Assembly: GCA_023460315.1 (NCBI GenBank)
Contig: JAEWQO010000003.1
Span: 1 to 64,000 of the forward strand
Length of the DNA: 64,000 nucleotides
Direction: 5' to 3'
Source of the DNA: Actinomycetes bacterium
GTDB taxonomy: Bacteria; Actinomycetota; Coriobacteriia; Coriobacteriales; Eggerthellaceae
Shown here: positions 1 through 7,326 of the stretch, one piece after another
Layout of the letters: every line of letters starts with the position of its first letter
Position numbering within the stretch: position 1 is the first letter of the stretch
Position numbers and translations under genes: made by a program
The notes under the pieces: model-generated
Seen by the model: only the letters and a program-made list of their open reading frames with translations
Databases searched by the model: none
Told to the model about the DNA's origin: nothing

Positions 1-822
1 GAAAATCGCCAGCCGCGAAGAGATGCAGGTACTCGGCTTCGGCATCCGTACGCGGGAGAATGTAGCGCGTGATGAATTCTTCCGCATCCGACATGAGACT
101 CTGCAGAACCGGACGCTCGTCAGCATCTCTGAGCATGGGGAGGAGCTGATCGTCGAGCTCCCGCTGCCTGTCCGCGAATCTCTCGGACCTTCCCTCGAAC
201 GGCAGCGGAAACCTGGCTGAAAGCGATGCATGGAAGAGCATCGACTGATGCGCGAGCTCGTCATCGCCATCGTCGTCGAAGTGCCTGCCAAGATTGGATA
301 TGTCGTACAGGTCGCGGATCTTCACGCGGTCGAAGAATGCCTTGACCTTGCCTCCGGCGAGCTCGATGTCGTCAAGCATCAAGACCTCTGCGTCGGGTCT
401 CATTGCGCATGCATGCAGAGTCGGGACGATGAGCGGTGAGCGGTTCATGTAGATGCAGTCGATCTTCACATGATCGGCACCCCAGTCGCCGTGATAACGC
501 AGCATGAAGGTTCTGCCAGCGTGTCCGCCATCAACAGAAGAGACACCGTAGCCAAGGGCGTGTCCCAGCTCTCCTTCCCGTTCTCGATGTCGGGTCTCTC
601 CGCAAGCATGCGTTCGCGGTCAGGCGACCCGATGTAGGATACGTCAATGTCGACCGAAAGCCTTGGCATGTCGAGCATGAACAGGTTGATGGCGGTGCCC
701 CCGTGCATGGCGAGCCTGCCGCGCAGAGCGGGATGGCGGTCCATCTCCTCGAGCAAGTCGAGCAGCCTCTCGACCTTGTCCACGGTTCTGGGCTGGAACC
801 CGTCCATATCTACGAGAGCCAT
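1..822 (-). pseudogene. AbiEii-like nucleotidyltransferase toxin, frameshifted and cut by the window edge
   Basis: Toxin half of a type IV (AbiE) toxin-antitoxin system; family members are nucleotidyltransferases. Start ATG at 820-822 has a GGAGGTCC ribosome binding site at 828-835. The first frame reads MALVDMDG..., then the nucleotidyltransferase core GGTAINLF and LSVDIDVSYIG, the DxD-like metal site, and stops at 466. From about position 575 leftwards the family sequence continues in another frame: HALGYGVSS, FMLRYHGDWG, VKIDCIYMNRSPL, then LDDIELAGGKVKAFFDRVKI and RDLYDISNLG, running open past position 1. One missing base near 570-585 explains the break. The start overlaps the end of the AbiEi gene by 13 bases, the usual coupled layout. 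It is either a real null allele or a sequencing error; the AbiEii identity itself is well supported. Confidence 0.85.
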
Positions 823-1568
823 GACCGGACCTCCTTGTCCTCCTCGGGCAATCTCATGTTCCATCCCTTCGACCACCCTCTGGCGGCATAGGAGCTCTTG
901 TCGAGCTTTGACACGACCCCTTCGCATGCGGCACGCAGCATATCGAGCGTGCCATCCTGCACCTTCCACTGCTCGGCCTTCTCCTCGAGCAGCCAGCCGA
1001 CACGGGCGGCCATCGAGGCGCTCTCGGCCATGGCCAGCTCCGCGACACGCACGGTATCAAGATAGGGCATCGCGGAGAGGGAGCGGATGACCTCCTCGAT
1101 GCCGCCCGACCACTCCGGATGCTTCAGGCAGTCGACGAAGGTCTGCTCGCGGCTCGTGGCGAGCACGCTTCCGAACGACCTGCCCCTGATCCTCTGGGTC
1201 GTCAGCCCGTTCTTCGCGGCGTGGGGAACGTACCTGACATCATGGAAGGTGAACGGGGTCTTCGCAGCATCCGTCCTGAAACGGCACTCGAATCCGATGT
1301 TGTGGGCCACGCCATGCGCCTCCAGGGCGGAATGGTACGAGAGCACGGCATTCGAGTCGAGGGCGGTCACGACCTCATAAGGGTCAACGCCGGTGCCCTC
1401 AAACCTTCCGGCATTCGAGGCATACATCCCTCTGCGAACCCTCTCGACCGCATTCGACGCAAGCGCCAGTTTGAGCTGCTGCTTCGCCGACATCTTGGAA
1501 TCGGCGTTCTTGAGAAGGCCCCCTGTCAGGAACACATGATGCGTTGATATGTACTCGCTGAACTTCAT
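810..1568 (-). CDS. AbiEi-type antitoxin / transcriptional regulator
   Basis: Predicted antitoxin of the type IV AbiE system, 252 residues. It begins with a winged-helix-like segment (MKFSEYISTHHVFLTGGLL, then KMSAKQQLKLALASNAVERVRRGMYAS), the 'transcriptional regulator of AbiE' N-terminus, followed by the VLSYHSALEAHG segment typical of this family. In the family the antitoxin neutralises the nucleotidyltransferase without binding it and represses its own promoter. The toxin gene overlaps its 3' end. A TATAAT box lies only 8 bases before the start codon, so the mRNA may be leaderless. With the toxin frameshifted, this gene may persist as an orphan antitoxin. Confidence 0.85.
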   Translation of the reverse strand: MKFSEYISTHHVFLTGGLLKNADSKMSAKQQLKLALASNAVERVRRGMYASNAGRFEGTGVDPYEVVTALDSNAVLSYHSALEAHGVAHNIGFECRFRTDAAKTPFTFHDVRYVPHAAKNGLTTQRIRGRSFGSVLATSREQTFVDCLKHPEWSGGIEEVIRSLSAMPYLDTVRVAELAMAESASMAARVGWLLEEKAEQWKVQDGTLDMLRAACEGVVSKLDKSSYAARGWSKGWNMRLPEEDKEVRSWLS

Positions 1569-1576
1569 GCTTACGT

Positions 1577-1621
1577 ATTATACCGTTAAGGGTAATAAAA
1601 AACTACCTTTTCATCGGTAGT
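1577..1621 (-). promoter_or_regulatory. abiE promoter and dyad operator
   Basis: On the minus strand a perfect TATAAT lies at 1577-1582, 8 bases from the start codon at 1568. Just upstream is a perfect inverted repeat, ACTACC (1602-1607) with GGTAGT (1616-1621), and a second looser dyad TACC..GGTA at 1581-1594 overlaps the -10. Paired dyads of this kind are what AbiEi proteins bind for autoregulation; the binding itself is inference. Confidence 0.55.
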
Positions 1622-1684
1622 GTGTAAGTATTTTCTTGCACATCGTTCTGGCGTCGGAGCACCAGAGCTTGCGCTTATTCCCAC

Positions 1685-3481
1685 TCAATGTCCTTCGGTG
1701 ATGTTGTAGCGCTGTTTGAACTCGTCCATGGCGAGGGGCTTTGAGTAGAGATAGCCTTGCGCGATGGGGCATCCTACTCCCCGAAGCATCTCGGCCTGCT
1801 CCTCGGTCTCCACGCCTTCGCACACCGTCTGGATGCCCAGGGCGTTCGCCATGCTGACGACTCCCTCCAGAACATGCAGCATGCGATCGGTGCTCTCGGT
1901 CTTGGACAGAAAGCCTCGATCGATCTTCAGGACGTCGATGGGGAGCTTTCGCAGCAGGCTGAGGGATGAATAGCCTGTCCCGAAATCGTCCATGGCCAGG
2001 CGGAATCCCTTGCCCTTCAGCGATTTCAGAATGCTGATGACGGAATCCTCGTCAACGGTGAACACGCTTTCGGTGATTTCCAGCTCCACATGCTCGTGCA
2101 CGATGTGGCACATGTCCACCGTGTCGATGAGCCTCCGCTCGAAGTCGTTGTGCAGGATGGTCACCCGCGAGAAGTTGACTGATATGACCAAGGGAGTCTG
2201 GTCGTTTTCGGTCGTGAGCGGATAGACGTGGCAGATGCGGTCGAGCATGAAGAAGTCCAGGTCGACAATGAAGCCGTTCTTTTCGAACTGGGGAATGAAC
2301 TGATCGGGAGGCAGGAAGCCCAGCCTGGGCGAATCCCATCTGACCAGTGCCTCTGCCCCGACGATTTCCTGGGTGGTGAGGTCGACCTTCGGTTGGAGGT
2401 AGGGGAGGAACTCACATCTGCGCAGGGCTCCCACCATGAGATGCTCGATGCGGTCCTGCAAGGCGAGCGTCTGCCTGAAGCACTCGTCAAAGAAGGCGAT
2501 GCCCCCCACCTTCTTGCCCTCCTTGAGCGCGACGGTTGCGTTGCCCACCAGCAGGCCTATGTCCTGGTTGGGGTCGGTCACTTCGCAGACTCCGTAGCTG
2601 CAGGACAGCAGTTCGGAAAAGTGCAGGGCGGGATTGTCCTTGAGCGCCCGGTCCACCTCGCGTGAAAGGGTTTGCACGCGTTCGGGATCGTTGAGCAGGA
2701 GCAGGACGAAATGATCTGCGTTTGCGCGTGCGGAAAGCTCGCCTTCCTGGCAGGCCTTTGCGAAGATGCGGGCGAGGGTGGAGATGAGCTGGTCGCCCGT
2801 GGAGCGGCCATACGCATCGTTGATGAAGCGGAAGTTGGTGATGTTGGTGTAGACCACGAGGAACGATCCGGGCGCGGCGGCCTTGATGGGTCCCTGTGCC
2901 CGCTTCTCGAACTGCATGATGTTGTCTTGGCCGGTCAACGAATCCGTGTAGAGGGCCTTCTTGGTCCTGCGGACCTGATCTCGGTCCAGAAGAAACATGA
3001 GGCCGAATGCGGCCATTGCAAGCGCCAGGCAGAGGCCGAGCGTCAGGGCGAAGTCGCGTTCGGCTCGCCGTTGCGCCGAAAGCGCCATGGCGTCTGCGAG
3101 GTCGACCTGGGTCTCGCTCATGGCGAGGAGACGTTCCACCGATCCTTCACCGGCATCGAACTTGCCCATCTCGTCCTTCATGAGGTCCCACTGAGCGTGC
3201 ACCGCGTCGAGGTCTGCGATGAAGGCGTTCGTCGCGTTGTCCTTTATGGGGCGCGAGGCTTCCAGGCTTTCGAGGGTGGCAATGAGCGTGTCGACGCGCT
3301 GGATGGCCTCATCCTCCGACTGGCCTGAAAATTCCAGCTTGGCGGCGCGCTGCACCTGCCCTCGGATAGCTCCCGTGTCGTTGAGGATGCTGACGTAGTT
3401 TTGCATTTGAAAGAGCAGCCCCACGAGAAGCGCGACGCCGAAAACCCAAGCCGTGATGATGAAGGCGTTCCGTCTTTTCAT
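1685..3481 (-). CDS. Membrane GGDEF/EAL protein, probable c-di-GMP phosphodiesterase
   Basis: 598 residues. Membrane helix at about 8-25, an extracytoplasmic sensor region of about 120 residues, a second helix at about 146-165, a GGDEF domain (about 175-330) and an EAL domain (about 345-595). The cyclase signature is degenerate: NADHF at 253-257 replaces GGDEF, so synthesis activity is unlikely. The EAL domain keeps its catalytic set: EAL at 377-379, ELEITES around 466-472, DDFGTGYSS at 498-506, KIDRGF and CEGVE near 555, with QGYLYSKPL at the end. It should therefore hydrolyse c-di-GMP at the membrane in response to an external or envelope signal. Start ATG at 3481 has a GAGG ribosome binding site 6 bases upstream. 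It stands alone; the nearest gene upstream is unrelated. Confidence 0.9.
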   Translation of the reverse strand: MKRRNAFIITAWVFGVALLVGLLFQMQNYVSILNDTGAIRGQVQRAAKLEFSGQSEDEAIQRVDTLIATLESLEASRPIKDNATNAFIADLDAVHAQWDLMKDEMGKFDAGEGSVERLLAMSETQVDLADAMALSAQRRAERDFALTLGLCLALAMAAFGLMFLLDRDQVRRTKKALYTDSLTGQDNIMQFEKRAQGPIKAAAPGSFLVVYTNITNFRFINDAYGRSTGDQLISTLARIFAKACQEGELSARANADHFVLLLLNDPERVQTLSREVDRALKDNPALHFSELLSCSYGVCEVTDPNQDIGLLVGNATVALKEGKKVGGIAFFDECFRQTLALQDRIEHLMVGALRRCEFLPYLQPKVDLTTQEIVGAEALVRWDSPRLGFLPPDQFIPQFEKNGFIVDLDFFMLDRICHVYPLTTENDQTPLVISVNFSRVTILHNDFERRLIDTVDMCHIVHEHVELEITESVFTVDEDSVISILKSLKGKGFRLAMDDFGTGYSSLSLLRKLPIDVLKIDRGFLSKTESTDRMLHVLEGVVSMANALGIQTVCEGVETEEQAEMLRGVGCPIAQGYLYSKPLAMDEFKQRYNITEGH

Positions 3482-3848
3482 GACATCCTCGCTGGTGTGG
3501 AAAAACCGGCATGTTCGTCGTCGATGGCAGGGCGGGCGACCGGGATGTCGGAGAAAGACGAAAACCCTCTGGACGAGGGTTGGTCAAAGGGAGCGGCGGC
3601 GTGATGGCGCGCGAGCCGACTCTGATGAGATCCGAGATGCATGGTCCCTGCGCTGTCATGAGAAGGTCCGATAGGTGACCACTATTATAAAGCATGCAAA
3701 GGATACATTGCCGTCGATCGGAACGATTAGAATTTACCGCAATCGGGTCGTCAACTTGGGCTGAGGGTGGGTCGAACCGTGATGGATGGAACCAACAACC
3801 GATGGGGATGTCCTCCGGAAGAGGCTGATTGCTAACAGTGCCGCCGCC
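3482..3848 (-). promoter_or_regulatory. Gene-free leader of the EAL gene, with terminator-like hairpin
   Basis: No convincing gene. On the minus strand a TATAAT box sits at 3684-3689, which would give a leader of roughly 200 bases. Inside it is a perfect 7-bp hairpin, AACCCTC (3563-3569) with GAGGGTT (3575-3581), followed on the minus strand by TTCGTCTTTC. That arrangement resembles an intrinsic terminator or attenuator placed before the coding region. I could not match it to a known c-di-GMP riboswitch class. Confidence 0.35.
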
Positions 3849-4187
3849 TCATTTCCGTATGAGCCTTCTCGCGCCGTTGGCGGCCAGCACGGCGCCGCCG
3901 CCGATGGCGAGCAGTCCGGGGCCCGGGAGGATGAGCAAGGGAACGCCGATGATTGCAAGCGCGCTTCCGGCCACCAGCTGGATGGCTCCGCCGATGCGTC
4001 CCGTTCCCTTCCGGGAGGGCTTTTCCACGTCGCGTTGCCGACCGTAGTGGGGAGCGTGGTAGGGGGTGCTGGCATGCGTGGCCCCGCCAGGGGTTTCGGT
4101 TGGATTCTTTCCGCCGGCCTGGTTTGCCGATGCTCGGCTGCTGGAGTGGCCGATAGGTTGGATTTCGATGGGCGTGGTGGGGTTCAT
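3849..4187 (-). CDS. Small PGPGW-type membrane protein
   Basis: 112 residues. The N-terminal half is polar and Pro/His-rich. The C-terminal half carries the motif LLILPGPGLLAIGGGAVLA between hydrophobic stretches, the hallmark of the PGPGW putative transmembrane family, and ends in a basic ARRLIRK tail. The function of the family is unknown. The start was placed at the ATG at 4185-4187, with AGGA 8 bases upstream; the frame is open further upstream to 4355 but without a better ribosome binding site. A TATAAT at 4361-4366 on the minus strand could be its promoter. Confidence 0.6.
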   Translation of the reverse strand: MNPTTPIEIQPIGHSSSRASANQAGGKNPTETPGGATHASTPYHAPHYGRQRDVEKPSRKGTGRIGGAIQLVAGSALAIIGVPLLILPGPGLLAIGGGAVLAANGARRLIRK

Positions 4188-4727
4188 GGCATGGTTCCTG
4201 TCCCGTGCTTGAATTGCGGTTTCGTGTCGGTGCCGCCAGGCGGCTCGACATGATTGTTTCGTGTTGCGGCGTGACTGGCCGCTTGTGCTGCCGTGGCCGT
4301 CTGGCTGCCCGGCTTGCGCTTCAGGGCGATTTGTCGTCCGATGCCTTGTGCGCACCTCTGATTATACGGACTCAGAGGGAGACTCCGTGGAGGGTACCGT
4401 CTCGTCACCGATCGGTAACGAGACGCTCCCGGTTTCTCCAAAGCTCTTGTTTTTTCCGGGTGCGCCCTGTGGAAAAGGCGCGGTTCGCGGTCGCGGGGTT
4501 CCCTTTGCCGTCAACATCTTTGTCCGAGGATCGCGGTGAAGCGTCGCCGAAGCCCTCAAGGATCTAAAACTCTCTCATTTCCCTGTCCCGTCCTCCGCCT
4601 TTGCGATACACTGATGCCGACAGCTTTGTTTGTTCGCGTTGGGGTGTTTGTTTGTGTAAGGCTCGACGAGTGGCTCGCGCCTTTTATATAGACAACGAGA
4701 GGCGCAGGCCACACAACAGGAAAGTTG
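4188..4727. other. Intergenic region between PGPGW gene and EF-G-like gene
   Basis: Divergent intergenic stretch of about 540 bases without a supportable gene. It holds a minus-strand TATAAT (4361-4366), the long palindrome at 4398-4425, and on the plus strand a TATATA at 4685-4690 that could serve the EF-G-like gene. A T-run at 4450-4456 lies downstream of the palindrome on the plus strand. Confidence 0.4.
4398..4425. repeat. 28-bp near-perfect palindrome
   Basis: Arms CGTCTCGT and ACGAGACG flank the core ACCGATCGGT, separated by single C and A bases; 26 of 28 positions are self-complementary. It lies 32 bases upstream of the minus-strand TATAAT at 4361-4366. It could be a regulator operator or form a strong RNA hairpin. 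Confidence 0.7.
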
Positions 4728-6809
4728 GTGGTCAACATGGCAGCTCCTGCTACCGAACACGTGCGTAACATTGTGCTGGTCGGCCAAGACGGCGCCGGCA
4801 AGACATCGCTCGCCGAAGCGATGCTGCACGTCTCGGGTCGTACCCCTCGCATGGGCACGACCCACGACGGGAAATCTTACCTCGACTATGACGAGGAAGA
4901 AATCCGGCGCAGATTCACCATCGGCACATCCCTTGCTCCCATCCCCTACAAAGACTATAAGATAAACCTGCTTGACACGTCGGGGCATCCTGATTTCATC
5001 GGCGACACGATCGCCACGATGCAGGCGGCCGAGATGGCCCTGTTCGTTGTGGACGCCGTTGCCGGGCCCCAGGTCATGACCACCAAGCTTTGGCACGAGG
5101 CAGAGAGCATGCGCCTTTCCCGCGCCGTGTTCATCAATCACATCGATCGCGAGCATGCCGATTTCGACACCGCCATGGCGCTGTTGCATGCGCGGTTTGG
5201 CTCCCGACTCGGCTCCGTGACCATTCCCATCGGCGTTGACGCTGATTTCAGGGGCGTCATCGACGTCATTCGCATGAAGGCGCGCTATTTTGACGAGGGA
5301 GCAGATTGCGAGCGGGTCGAGGACATCCCGGCGGCGTTTGCGGACGTTGCCCAGGCGGCACGCGAAAAGCTGTGCGACCTTGTGGCTGAAGCCGATGACG
5401 ATCTCATGATGAAGTACCTTGACGGGGAGGAACAGCTCACGCAGGAGGAGTTGGAGCGGCTGTTGGACAAGGCCATCGCCCAGGAGCTGTTCATTCCGGT
5501 GTTCGTCGGGTCGACCATCATCAAGCAGGGGATACAGGGGGTCATGGAGGACATCGCCACCTATTTCCCCCATCCGCGCCACCACGGCCGCTTCCGTCTG
5601 GCAAATGGAGAGGAAATCCTTGTTGACGAGGCCGGCGAGCCTGCGGGATTCGTGTTCAAGACCGTGTCGGATCCCTTTGTCGGGCGGCTGAGCTACGTGA
5701 AGGTCATTTCCGGCGTCCTTGAGCCGGGCATGGAATTGATCAACGCCCGGACGGACAAGAAAGATCGCCTGGGACATCTCTATGTCATGATGGGCAAGGA
5801 GACGACCGACGTGAAGAGTGCGAAGGCAGGGGACATCATCGTCGTGCCAAAGCTCACCGACACGCGCACCGGCGACACGCTTTCGAAATCCGGAACCGTT
5901 GCCATCGACCCCTTCCCGCTTCCGGTTCCCCAGTATCCCGTTGCCATAGAGGCCGTCAACAAAAAGGACGAGGACAAGCTTGGGGTGTTCCTTGCCCGTT
6001 CGGCAGAGAACGATCCGACGCTCCTCATCGACCGCAATGAGGAAACCCATCAGACCATCGTGATGGCTATGGGGGAGGCGCAGGTCGAGACCTTGCTTGC
6101 GCGGCTCAAGGAGCAGACGGGAGTCGAAGCCCGGCTTGTTGCCGTGCGCATTCCCTACCGCGAGACTATCCGCAAGACGTCTGAGGCGCAGGGCCGTCAC
6201 AAGAAGCAGACAGGCGGATCGGGCCAGTTCGGCGATTGCTGGCTGCGGGTGGAGCCGAATCCGGGTGCAGGATATGAATTCCTTGACGAGATCGTGGGGG
6301 GAAGAATTCCCCGGGGATTCATCCCCGCGGTTGACAAGGGGGTGCGGGAAGCCATGGCCGAGGGCGTCTTGGCGGGATATCCCATGGTGGATGTCAAATG
6401 CGCGGTCTACGATGGCTCCTACCATTCGGTCGATTCCAATGAGATGGCGTTCAAAACCGCGGCTCGGATTGGCTTCCGCGCGGCGTGTGAAAAGGCTGAG
6501 CCCCTTCTGCTTGAACCGATGGCAGATCTCGATGTGATGGTGGGGGAGGAATATGCCGGTGCCGTCATGGGAGACGTTTCAACTCGGCGTGGTCGCATTG
6601 TCGGGACGGATTCCAACGATCAGGGAGAGACCGTCATCATGGTGCGTGTGCCCTATGCGGAAGTCGTTGGGTACACGAAAGACCTGCGGTCCCTCACGCG
6701 CGGCAGCGGATCGTACTCCGTTCAGGTTGAAGGGTACGAGCCGGCGCCCGCCGATGTGACCAAGAGGCTCGTCGAGGCATACCAAGAGGCGCGGTCTGCG
6801 GGAAACTAG
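4728..6809 (+). CDS. Elongation factor G-like GTPase (EF-G paralogue)
   Basis: About 693 residues, the full length of EF-G, with the five-domain order. G1 is GQDGAGKT, G3 is DTSGHPDF and G4 is NHID (canonical NKxD). The switch I region reads RRRFTIGTSLAP instead of the conserved RGITI block, so this is one of the diverged EF-G-like proteins and not the main translocase. Later EF-G features are present: GGSGQFGDCWLRVEP (domain IV start), PRGFIPAVDKG and RGRIVGTDS. GTG at 4728 is preferred because AGGA lies 6 bases upstream; the ATG at 4737 is a good alternative. It is monocistronic and ends in a strong hairpin. The cellular role of this subfamily is not established; canonical fusA would be expected with rpsL/rpsG elsewhere. 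Confidence 0.85.
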   Translation: MVNMAAPATEHVRNIVLVGQDGAGKTSLAEAMLHVSGRTPRMGTTHDGKSYLDYDEEEIRRRFTIGTSLAPIPYKDYKINLLDTSGHPDFIGDTIATMQAAEMALFVVDAVAGPQVMTTKLWHEAESMRLSRAVFINHIDREHADFDTAMALLHARFGSRLGSVTIPIGVDADFRGVIDVIRMKARYFDEGADCERVEDIPAAFADVAQAAREKLCDLVAEADDDLMMKYLDGEEQLTQEELERLLDKAIAQELFIPVFVGSTIIKQGIQGVMEDIATYFPHPRHHGRFRLANGEEILVDEAGEPAGFVFKTVSDPFVGRLSYVKVISGVLEPGMELINARTDKKDRLGHLYVMMGKETTDVKSAKAGDIIVVPKLTDTRTGDTLSKSGTVAIDPFPLPVPQYPVAIEAVNKKDEDKLGVFLARSAENDPTLLIDRNEETHQTIVMAMGEAQVETLLARLKEQTGVEARLVAVRIPYRETIRKTSEAQGRHKKQTGGSGQFGDCWLRVEPNPGAGYEFLDEIVGGRIPRGFIPAVDKGVREAMAEGVLAGYPMVDVKCAVYDGSYHSVDSNEMAFKTAARIGFRAACEKAEPLLLEPMADLDVMVGEEYAGAVMGDVSTRRGRIVGTDSNDQGETVIMVRVPYAEVVGYTKDLRSLTRGSGSYSVQVEGYEPAPADVTKRLVEAYQEARSAGN

Positions 6810-6815
6810 CAGACG

Positions 6816-6851
6816 GGGGCGCCTGAAGGGAGCGGTTTGTTCAGGCGCCCC
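6816..6851. terminator. Bidirectional hairpin terminator overlapping a stop codon
   Basis: Perfect 12-bp stem, GGGGCGCCTGAA (6816-6827) with TTCAGGCGCCCC (6840-6851), loop of 12. It follows the EF-G-like gene and contains the stop codon (6841-6843) of the convergent small membrane protein gene. The T-tract is poor on both sides. Confidence 0.7.
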
Positions 6852-7170
6852 TCTCGTATGCTTTGACGTCTTCTTTGGAAAGCCGTGCCCGCGCGCAGGC
6901 GTCGTCGATGAGATGACCGCTTTTGGCGAAGTCGACACTCGCTGTGCCGGCGAAAATTGCCAGTCCGAGACCAGAACACATCATGGCAGCTCCCACGATG
7001 ACGTTGCCGGTGGGAATGATGCCGTTCGTCTCAAGCCACGATTTTCCATAGATGATCACTATGATGACGGCGATTGCCGCGGCGCATTTGATGACGTCCT
7101 TGCGACGGTTCGCCTTGAGCCTCTGTATTTCCGCGAGGGCGTTTTCCCGGCTTTTTGCTTTCTTTGACAT
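6841..7170 (-). CDS. Small two-helix membrane protein
   Basis: 109 residues, family not recognised. A basic, Lys/Arg-rich N-terminus (MSKKAKSRENALAEIQRLK) precedes a first membrane helix (KCAAAIAVIIVIIYG) and a second one (VIVGAAMMCSGLGLAIFAG); the acidic and basic tail ends in KAYERGA. The ATG at 7170 has AAGGAAC 5 bases upstream and is chosen over the longer open frame to 7227. Its stop codon lies inside the hairpin shared with the convergent EF-G-like gene. No role can be inferred from the neighbours. Confidence 0.6.
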   Translation of the reverse strand: MSKKAKSRENALAEIQRLKANRRKDVIKCAAAIAVIIVIIYGKSWLETNGIIPTGNVIVGAAMMCSGLGLAIFAGTASVDFAKSGHLIDDACARARLSKEDVKAYERGA

Positions 7171-7238
7171 GATGTTCCTTCCCCCTTTGCCCATCCGCGA
7201 CCATTGCGCCACCCCTGCTCCCTGCAAATTAGGGAGAT

Positions 7239-7288
7239 GCCCTCCGGAGCATCGTTCATCCAGGGGATGCCACGATGCTCCGGAGGGC
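7239..7288 (-). terminator. Long hairpin downstream of the MFS gene
   Basis: Perfect 17-bp inverted repeat, GCCCTCCGGAGCATCGT (7239-7255) with ACGATGCTCCGGAGGGC (7272-7288), loop of 16. It lies 38 bases after the MFS stop codon and before the small membrane protein gene, so it probably ends the MFS transcript. Confidence 0.65.
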
Positions 7289-7326
7289 GATGCAAGCTCC
7301 TTGGTTTGAAGCCTGTCAATCCAAGG

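Noticed and set aside
3482..3690. c-di-GMP riboswitch in the EAL leader
   Set aside because: I could not find the conserved core of class I or II; only a plain hairpin is supported.
4575..6425. 616-codon open frame on the minus strand
   Set aside because: It is a shadow of the EF-G-like gene; the forward protein has clear family motifs and this frame has none.
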